Assembly (NCBI GenBank): GCA_037447605.1
Contig: CM074823.1
Span: forward strand, 201,675-226,674
DNA length: 25,000 bases
Reading direction: 5' to 3'
Source of the DNA: Zygnema circumcarinatum
Lineage: Eukaryota > Streptophyta > Zygnematophyceae > Zygnematales > Zygnemataceae
The notes below the pieces were generated by a model. It searched no databases. It was not told where the DNA came from and was given only the letters and a program-made list of their open reading frames with translations. The translations under genes were made by a program, and so were the position numbers. Below are positions 7,513 through 14,100 of this stretch, piece by piece. Every line of letters begins with the position of its first letter. Position 1 is the first letter of the stretch.

Positions 7513-9407
7513 CGAGAGTAGATAAAAAACGAGAAAATAAAACTCACTCAAAGTCTTCCTTTCTCGGTCGTCCTCTTTTTTTCTCCGAAATTTGTCCATG
7601 TTTTATTTCATTTGTGTCCGCATTCTCCCTCCGCAATTTTTTTTTTCCTTTCGTTTCCGATGTTTCCTTCCCCTCAAATATTTCTTTCGGTTCAGATTCC
7701 TCCAATTTTGTCGTTTTCTGAATTTCCAAAAGAAGGGGTTCGAGTTCGAACCACTCGAGCTCCTCCTGGTCGTTGTCTTCGTACCTGACCTGAAATCACG
7801 GGCAGGTGAAAAAAAAACTTTAAATAATTACAAAACTATCCTCACACTGATATGCTATTAGGGATAGTTTCAGCAATTCCAAAGTTGTGGGTAAAAAAAT
7901 CCGAAATTTTAAATGTTATACTCGAAATCTGACCTTGAAATAAGTTGTCCGCTCGTCAAAATTTATAACACAGCCTTCGTAAAATTTTTTCCCGAACTTT
8001 TTTCTGAGTCTTCTGCCGACAATTTTTTTTCCTTGGTGTTCCGGTTCCATGTGCTGGTCCTGCCCAAAAAATGGTTCAAAGGAAAAGGTAAGGGAGGAAG
8101 GTACAATATCCCCCTCCCTCCCCCTCTCTCTCTTCGCTCATCTCTCCCTCTCCCTCTCTCTCCCCTCATCTCTCCCTCTCCCTCTCTCTCCCCTCATCTC
8201 TCCCTCTCCCTCTCCCTCTCTCTCCACTTTCTTCTCTCCCTCTCTCACTCCCTCTCTCTTCATCTCTCCCTCTCTCTCTCCGTCTCCCCTCATTTCTCCC
8301 CCCCTCCCCTCTCCCTCTCCCTCTCCTGCTTCCCTTCCCCACCAAAAAGTGGTTCACAGGAAAAGGTAAGAGAGGAAGGTACAATGTCCCCCTCCCTCCC
8401 CCTCTCTCTCCCCCCTCATCTCTCCCTCTCCCTCTCTCTCCCCTCATCTCTCCCTCTCCCTCTCTCTCCCCTCATCTCTCCCTCTCTCACTCCCTCTCTC
8501 CTCATCTCTCTCTCTCTCTCTCCGTCTCCCCTCATTTCTCCCCCCCTCCCCTCTCCCTCTCCCTCTCCTGCTCCCCTTCCCCACCAAAAAGTGGTTCACA
8601 GGAAAAGGTAAGAGAGGAAGGTACAATGTCCCCCTCCCTCCCCCTCTCTCTCTCCCCTCATCTCTTCCTCTCCCTCTCTCCCCTTTCTTCTCTCCCTCTC
8701 TCTCTCTCCCTCTCTCCTCATCTCTCCCTCTCTCTCTCCGTCTTCCCTCATTTCTCCCCCCTCCCCTCTCCCTCTCCCTCTCCTGCTCCCCCACCCTCTC
8801 CCTCTCCCTCTCCGTCGCCCTCTCCCTCTCTCTCTTCCTCTCCTGCTCCCTAGTGTCCGCTTACAGAAAAACGTAAGAAAACCCTAATAGCATTGTGACA
8901 ACGTTAAGAAATTTGAAAATTTAATATCAAGGTCATGTAAATACTATCTATAGCTAATGTATTTGTTTCTCGGTAATAGAGAGAGGTGATGATGGGAGAA
9001 GAAAGAGAGGGAGGGAGAGAGAGGGAGGTGGAGAGAGATATACAGAGGGCGGGAGGGGAAGAGCGGGGGAGACAGAGAGAGGGGGAAACAGGAAGAGGGA
9101 GAGGCGAGGAAGGGAAAGAGGGAGACGCGAGAGAGGGGGGGAGAGATTGACTGGGAGGGGAGAGAGAGTAGGGAAGGGAGAGAGGGAGGGAGAGAGGGAG
9201 AGAGAGGGAATTAGGCAGAGAGTGGAGGGAGGGAGAGAGAGAGAGACTGGTTGGGAAGAGCGGAAGCAAAGGCAGGGGAATGGGAGTGAGGGAAGGAGGG
9301 AGGGAGAGAGAGAGGGAAAGGGTGAAAGAGAGCGAGAGTGAGAGAGATAGAGAGAGGGATAGAGAGAAAGAGAGAGAGAGAGAGGTACAACCCACCTGCA
9401 GCGCCAT
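4064..9407 (-). CDS. Triple Tudor-like, AT-hook nuclear protein (multi-exon)
   Basis: Inferred exons on the minus strand: 9407-9396, 8059-7934, 7789-7548, 7136-7040, 6804-6259, 5745-5386, 4285-4064. Together they give about 534 residues with consistent phases. Three Tudor-like modules (about residues 17-67, 312-362 and 432-482) each read [IV]GR[RK]L..[KD]F....[FD]G.V...Y.[FY]K then V[RK]Y.D.DQE.[LM]EW.EL.PLLL. They resemble the Tudor-type barrels of chromatin proteins such as plant PTM or the lamin-B receptor, which bind modified histones. An AT-hook core, RGRPRK, lies near residues 118-123. The linkers are strongly basic and acidic, as in nuclear proteins. A chromatin-associated role is inferred. 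The module exons are secure; the first exon, the 7136-7040 exon and the exact ends are tentative. Introns are filled with CT or GA repeats. Confidence 0.72.
4320..4425. repeat. (CT)n microsatellite in the last Tudor-gene intron
   Basis: About 24 uninterrupted CT units, then imperfect CT/CCCT. It lies just upstream (minus-strand sense) of the acceptor of the terminal exon. Confidence 0.95.
4690..5380. repeat. Pyrimidine-rich minisatellite, about 95-bp unit
   Basis: After CCCTTCC-type repeats, about six copies of a 95-bp unit ending CTCCCTCACACTCCCCCC (unit ends near 4810, 4905, 5000, 5095, 5197 and 5290). It fills the roughly 1.1-kb intron that splits Tudor module 3. The proline/serine frames on the plus strand are artefacts. 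Confidence 0.9.
5386..5745 (-). CDS. Tudor gene: module 2 second half and module 3 first half
   Basis: Acceptor TTTCCGCAG, then VKYSDGDQEDMEWHELEPLL, a P/S/K-rich spacer, VVGRKLVKDFFGVPFDG and FYK, then donor GTAAGTGG. The 120 codons have phase 0 at both ends. Two half-modules share this exon without an intron between them. Confidence 0.8.
5755..6247. repeat. GA-rich tract filling the module-2 intron
   Basis: Imperfect GAGA/GGGAGA repeats on the plus strand, so a polypyrimidine tract in the transcript. A small non-repetitive island lies at about 5970-6010. Confidence 0.9.
6259..6804 (-). CDS. Tudor gene: charged linker plus first half of module 2
   Basis: Acceptor TTCAAACAG starts 182 codons. 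They hold a K/E/S-rich nuclear-type linker, a triplicated 15-bp unit (6434-6482) encoding an EKRAAEKRAAKKRAAE-like stretch, then LIGRKLEKDFYGTLFEG and YFK before donor GTAAGA. A strong internal donor-like GGGTAAGTGG near 6717-6708 suggests possible alternative splicing. Confidence 0.72.
7040..7136 (-). CDS. Tudor gene: possible basic linker exon
   Basis: After acceptor GGGTATAG, one base completes the split codon, then 32 codons (NRPAKKKARNADG and on) reach a weak donor GTCAGC in phase 0. Both phases fit the neighbouring exons, which is the main support. Without it the downstream frame needs a much weaker acceptor. Confidence 0.4.
7160..7515. repeat. GA-rich tracts in a Tudor-gene intron
   Basis: A pure (GA)n block at 7160-7194 and imperfect GAGA/GAAAGA at 7290-7515. 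In gene sense both are polypyrimidine. Confidence 0.9.
7548..7789 (-). CDS. Tudor gene: second half of module 1 plus AT-hook
   Basis: Acceptor ATTTCAG, then VRYEDNDQEELEWFELEPLL, then a K/E-rich linker ending in KKRGRPRKEDF, an AT-hook that contacts the minor groove of AT-rich DNA. The donor GTGAGT leaves two bases of a codon. Without splicing, TGA ends the frame at once. Confidence 0.75.
7934..8059 (-). CDS. Tudor gene: first half of module 1
   Basis: Acceptor TTTGGGCAG precedes GAC CAG CAC and donor GTCAGA follows TTC AAG. The 42 codons include IVGRRLRKKFGKKFYEG and end YFK, in phase 0. They align with the first halves of modules 2 and 3. Confidence 0.75.
8066..8790. repeat. Three tandem copies, 240-280 bp, of an intron 3' segment
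   Basis: Units beginning near 8066, 8341 and 8583 share GGTTCA(A/C)AGGAAAAGGTAAG, then GAGGAAGGTACAAT and a long CCCTCT tract. The first unit abuts the acceptor of exon 8059-7934, so the array repeats a splice-acceptor region (see findings). Confidence 0.88.
8970..9386. repeat. GA/GGGA-rich intronic tract
   Basis: Imperfect purine tract on the plus strand within the proposed first intron of the Tudor-like gene. The 8835-8970 stretch beside it is plain AT-rich sequence. Confidence 0.85.
9396..9407 (-). CDS. Tudor gene exon 1 (tentative start)
   Basis: ATG GCG CTG CAG followed by donor GTGGGT. The start has A at -3 and G at +4 (GTGAAAATGGCG). It ends in phase 0, matching the next exon. The frame stays open upstream to about 9536 but has no other ATG, so an additional upstream exon remains possible. 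Confidence 0.4.
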
Positions 9408-9561
9408 TTTCACTTTTTTTTCAACTTTTCGAACCGTAATCTTCCGCAGCCCTAATGCCACATCTTCCTCTCCAGAAACCCTAAAAAATGACTGAAACTG
9501 GAACTGAAACTGAAACTCATATAAACTGAATGCCACAATCCAGAGCAGAGTGCGAACCCTG

Positions 9562-9577
9562 AACCCTAATTAGGGTT
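9562..9577. repeat. Palindromic CCCTAA/TTAGGG junction
   Basis: AACCCTAATTAGGGTT is a perfect 16-bp palindrome where CCCTAA-type units (9555-9569) meet TTTTTAGGG-type units (9570-9602) head to head. It lies just upstream of the Tudor-like gene's proposed first exon. Confidence 0.8.
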
Positions 9578-9749
9578 TTTAGGGTTTTTAGAGTTTTTAG
9601 GGATTCCCGTGTTTCCGTTTCCGCCATTCAAGGATGTGGCCGTTGACGAGCTCGCCCCGTCCTGCACATGCTCAAGCAGAAAAGACAAAATGTCGGTACA
9701 GGCACAGGCGTACGGTAAATTCGTACATCTTCAAGATTCCGTAGTAACT

Positions 9750-9916
9750 TGTACTTTTGGGTTGTCGTCACGTGGGTAGGTGTGTACGGTTCCTAGTGAG
9801 CATGTGTACGGTCAAATCGATATTTTACGGAATTTGTCAATACTGTGTAGAGTTGTCGATATTTATGCGATGTATTCGGATATGTGGATAGATCATATCG
9901 AGATATTTTGCAGTAT
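9750..9916 (+). repeat. Dispersed repeat, copy B
   Basis: Matches 2215-2392 from TTGTACTTTTGGG onward. It shares GTGGGTAGGTGTGTACG-type and CCTAGTGAGCATGTGTACGG segments. The inverted repeats of the 2067-2550 element are not found around this copy. Confidence 0.75.
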
Positions 9917-9931
9917 CGATTGATACTTGTA

Positions 9932-9950
9932 CGTGGCGACACGTGATTGG
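9932..9950 (-). promoter_or_regulatory. ERSE-I match on minus strand
   Basis: Plus-strand CGTGG (9932-9936), nine bases, ATTGG (9946-9950). Read on the minus strand it is CCAAT-N9-CCACG, about 540 bp upstream of the proposed Tudor-gene start. Confidence 0.5.
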
Positions 9951-10373
9951 ATGTTGGAAAAAAGCCAAAAGCCAAAAACCAGTTTTGAGGAGGTTTGCAA
10001 CATTGCAACTAATAGGGGGAGTCAGACCTATGACCATCGCCAAATCAATTTCGTAGGCCTGTCCGGCGAATTCAGCATTGGCTAGATACGCATTTCGGTA
10101 CGGTTGGGCTCGGCGGGGCCGCGGATCCCGACGTGGAATTCGTACACGAAAGAAGTGACTTTTAGTATAAGGAATTCGGGAATTTCGTAAGCGATGGTCA
10201 AGGTCTGACCCCCCCTAATGGCCCAAAAAAAGAACAAAACTCTCCACCAATTTTCCAGTTCTGTGCTCATCATGTATTATTCATGCACTGTGGCACAAAA
10301 TTTCAAAATTTTAAATAGTTCACATATAATTTGTACTCTGCAACATTGGGCTTGTCCTGTGGGTAATCGCTAC

Positions 10374-10482
10374 ACCCTGAACCCTAAACCCTAACCCCAC
10401 ACCCTTAACCCTCAACCCTAAACCCTAATAATACACCCTAAACCCTGAACCCTAAATCCAAAGCCCTAATCCCTGAACCCCC
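10374..10482 (-). repeat. Interstitial telomere-like repeats, block 1
   Basis: Degenerate CCCTAAA/CCCTGAA/CCCTAA units on the plus strand (TTTAGGG on the minus). A roughly 140-bp unrelated insert separates this block from block 2. Confidence 0.9.
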
Positions 10483-10629
10483 AAAACTTGCCATCCTTTC
10501 CCGCCGCCGATCTGCATTTACACTCTTCTTCCGAACACTAGTTTTCGCTACACTCCCTCGCCCTCTCCCTCTCTACTTTGAGTCAAAATTTCTGTGATGC
10601 CAAATCCGTTTCTCCCTATGCTCATCGAT

Positions 10630-10866
10630 TCCTAAACCCTCAACCTAACCCCTAAACCCTAAACCCTACACCCTAACCCTGAACCCTAAACCCTTAACCC
10701 TAAACCCTTACCTTGAACCCTACACCCTAACCCTAAACCTCAAAGCCCTAAACCCTAAACCCTAATCCTAACCCTAACCCTAAACCCTAATCCTGAACCC
10801 TAAACCCTAAACCCTGAACCTTAACGTTAAACCCTAAACCCTAACCCTAAACCCTAAACCCTGTGC
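10630..10866 (-). repeat. Interstitial telomere-like repeats, block 2
   Basis: About 33 degenerate CCCTAAA-type units on the plus strand. The G-rich TTTAGGG strand is the sense strand of the bHLH gene, whose stop codon lies in the first unit. Confidence 0.92.
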
Positions 10867-11192
10867 CCGCGAAGCCCCTCTTCATCCAGGTCCCAGAGCG
10901 CCTGAGCGATTTGAGGCCCTCGATCCGACAGCGAGCGCCCATAGGTCTCCGAGGGAGCCGCCATGGCCATGGCCATGGATGCGGATGATGGCGATGATGA
11001 TGCGCCGACATCCATGGCCATGGATGCCATGGATGCCATGGGCATGGCCATGGCTCCCCCTCCCCCTCCGCTTCCCGCCATATTGAGAGAGAGCGCCCCT
11101 CTCTCTTCACTATGGGAGAGTTCCCTCCCTTCTCCTTTCGGACTCATCATTGGAGGAGAGATCGACGGCGGCCGACTCTTGCCTGTCAACGA
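10854..11192 (-). CDS. bHLH gene exon 7: C-terminal exon
   Basis: Acceptor GGGGGAGCAG, 112 codons and TAG. It has a Ser/Pro start, a Met/Ala-rich centre encoded by overlapping CCATGG repeats, and an end that reads IAQALWDLDEEGLRGHRV. The stop TAG and the preceding GTT belong to the first TTTAGGG unit of the telomere-like array. A premature or recently formed end is possible. Confidence 0.72.
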   Translation of the reverse strand, partial: SLTGKSRPPSISPPMMSPKGEGRELSHSEERGALSLNMAGSGGGGGAMAMPMASMASMAMDVGASSSPSSASMAMAMAAPSETYGRSLSDRGPQIAQALWDLDEEGLRGHRV

Positions 11193-14100
11193 CTGCTCCC
11201 CCCCAAAACAAAACATCCACGTAAGTCTTAGTAAATAAGGCCTACAATACTGAAAATCTTAAGATTTTTGGAGTTTAACACATGCAAAAATGTCAATCAG
11301 AATCCTAAACCTAACCCTAAAATCCACTTTTAAGATGATAATAGATGAAAATAGATGAGAATAGATGAAAATATTTCCTTACCTGGACCTGGTCCTGCAG
11401 CTGTCTGACGTAGTTGATGGCCTCCTCGAGCATGGTCACAGTGTCCCCGCGGTTTGCGTTCGGGACTAAGTCATGGAGGATGCGCATGCGCTGACTGATC
11501 TTGTCACGTCGCATCTGAAAGGAAACGAACAGTCGCAAGCAAACAGGGAAACATGGAGAGGTTAGTTACTGCAAATGGCTCACCTTAGGTGGAGCCTCCT
11601 TGTATCCACCACCTGTTGAAGGTGGTGGATACAACAAACTTTGGAAAGAAACTTATCATCGTCCTCTCCCGAGCTCTCCCTCTCCCACTGCCTCTCCCTC
11701 TGCCTCTGCCTCCCCCGCTGCCTCTCCCTCTGCCTCTGCCTCTCCCTCTCCCTCTCCCTCTGCCTCTGCCTCTGCCTCTGCCTCTCCCTCTGCATCTGCC
11801 TCTCCCTCTCCCTCTCCCACTCCCTCCCTCTCCCTCTCCCTCTCCTCTCCTCTCCTCTCCCTCTCCCTCCCTCTCCTCTCCCTCTCCCTCCCTCTCCCTC
11901 TCCCTCTCCCTCTCCCTCTCCTCCCTCTCCTCTCCCTCCCTCCCTCCCTCTCCCTCTCCCTCCCTCCCTCTCCCTCTCCCTCTCCCTCTCCCTCTCCCTC
12001 CCTCTCCCTCTCCCTCTCCCTCTCCTCTCCCTCTCCCTCTCCCTCTCCCTCCCTCTCCCTCTCCCACACTTACCCGTGCTGCCACAGAATGCGGATCCGT
12101 CGCCGTTCCCCTCTTCTGTCTCTGCTTCTTCGGCTGCTCCACAACTGCTGCCTTCTTCCCCTTCCCTCCCTCCCCTCCTTCCTCTCTCCCTCCCACTCTC
12201 CCTCTCTCCTTTCCCATGCGTTCCTCTCCTCTTCCCTTCCGCTCTCCCTCCTCCCACCCTCCCTCCCTGAACTCTCTCCCCCTTCCTTCGACATTCAGCT
12301 CCTCAATTCTCGAATCCCTACCTCGTCCATCTCCCTCCTCCCACGGTCTCTTCTTTGGACTCACCTCCCCTCTCCCTCTCCCACCCTCTGCCTCTCCCTC
12401 TCCCTCCCCAAGCCACTCCAAGCTTCTCCCTCTCTGTGGACTTCTCCCTCTCACCGGACTCCTCGATGCTCCCTCGCGTGGACTCGTCTCCCTACTACTA
12501 CTCCCATACAGAGGGCTCTCTCCTCCTCCCATCTCTCCCTCTCCCTCTCCCTCCCTTCTCACACTTCCTCCTCCTGATCCTCTCCCTTCTCCTCCACCCA
12601 CCATCGTCCCTTGCAAAAGGACTTCTGGAATGTCTCCTATTGGAGAATGGAGAGGGAGAAGCTCCAAATTATTCATCCAATTCTTCTCCTTCACATCCAT
12701 CCCCTCTCCCACTCCCACTCCCACTCCCACTCCCACTCCTCTCCATCCTCTAGGAGAGTCTCCTCCCTCTCCTCTCATTCCAAGTCTTGGACTCTTCGAC
12801 CTTCCCTCCGGGGATATCCTCTCCTCCACCTCTCCCACTCCTCCTCTCTTCCCCTCCCACCCACTCCTCCCTCCTCCTCTCTCCCCTCCAATACTACTTG
12901 AGTACCCTGACGAGCTTGTATCCGGGGTCACTTCTTGTTTCACTTCCTCCTTACTCTCATACCCTCCCCCCCTCTCTCCCCCCCTCTCTCCCCCTCTCTC
13001 TCCCCCCCTCTCTCCCCCTCTCTCTCCCCCTCTCTCTCCTCCTCTTTCTCCCATTATGTCCGCATTCAGACTTGGTAGACTCACAAGCCCCAACGAGTCG
13101 AGATGTGGAAGATCAGCGAAATCGTACGAATCAATCCTTAACAAGTCTATATCTCCCCCTCCCACTCCCACTCCTCCCATCTCTCCCATTCCCATTCCCA
13201 CTCCCACTCCCACTCTCCCCCCCCTCTCCCTCTCCCTCTCCCTCTCCCACTCCCTCTCTCTCCCTGCCCCCAGAAGGGCCGCATCTTGCAAATCTATTGA
13301 CCCAAAGCTCGCCTGCGTTCGAGCCAATAGAGAGCCCCAAGGTTGGTCCTCCTGCCTGGAAACTTCCCCCAGAATGTCCTGCGGAGAAGATGCCACGTGG
13401 CTATCTCCAAAGCCTGCCACGTGGCCATGTCCACCAGGTGCTACGATACTATGGCCGCCAGAAGAAACGTGGCCGAGTCCTCCTGTGTCTGCCACGTGGC
13501 TGTGCCCAGAGGATGCCACGTGGCGCTGGCCACGTGGCTCCACCATCATCTGACGGAGCAGCGCGTCTGCTAGCGGGAAGTCTTGAGTCGGCGGAGGAGC
13601 TGTAGCTGTAGCTGTAGCTGTGGCTGTAGCGGCGGGGAGGTAGGGTTGTAGCTGCGACTGTAGCAGGGGCTGGGAGGGGTTGAATGGGTCGGAAAAGGAG
13701 GGCTCTGATTTGATGGAGGGATGGGGGGGGGGGGAGGGGGGCCACTTAAAGTTGGACACGTGGGAGGGGCGGGAGAAGGAGGGGTCCGAGCGGGAGGTAG
13801 CGCTGCAAGGAAGGAGAGAGAGAGGGGGAGGGGGGGTGGGTGAGGGAGAGGGAGGGAGGGAGAGAGGGAGGGAGGGAGAGAGGGAGGGAGGGAGGGTGGG
13901 AGGGAGGGAGGAGGGAGGGAGGGAGGGAGGGAGGGAGGGAGAGAGCGAAGGGAGGGTGGGAGGGAGGGAGGAAGGGATGGAGGGAGGGAGGGTGGGAGGG
14001 AGGGAGGGAGGGATGGAGGGAGGGAGGGGGAGAGAGCGAGGGGAGGGTGGGAGGGAGGGAGGGAGGCAGGAGGATGGAGTGGGGGAGGGAGGGGAGATGG

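Larger units (their letters stand above)
9600..10370. other. Intergenic, probable promoter side of the Tudor gene
   Basis: Holds copy B of the dispersed repeat, an exact ERSE on the minus strand (9950-9932) and GACAAAATGTCGG / GTACGG motifs seen elsewhere in the window. No exon is recognisable. The short open frames here lack any domain. Confidence 0.5.

Noticed and set aside
8904-9536. 210-codon minus-strand frame starting at 9536
   Set aside because: The first codon there is GTG, and most of the frame is SLSLSL from GA repeats. Only the short part ending at the 9396 donor is kept as a possible exon.
10374-10866. True chromosome end
   Set aside because: The repeats are degenerate and flanked by genes on both sides, so they are interstitial.
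11589-13553. 654-codon plus-strand frame antisense to the bHLH exon
   Set aside because: It is a Ser/Pro/Leu translation of CCCTCT repeats. The opposite strand has splice sites, phase agreement and a complete bHLH domain.
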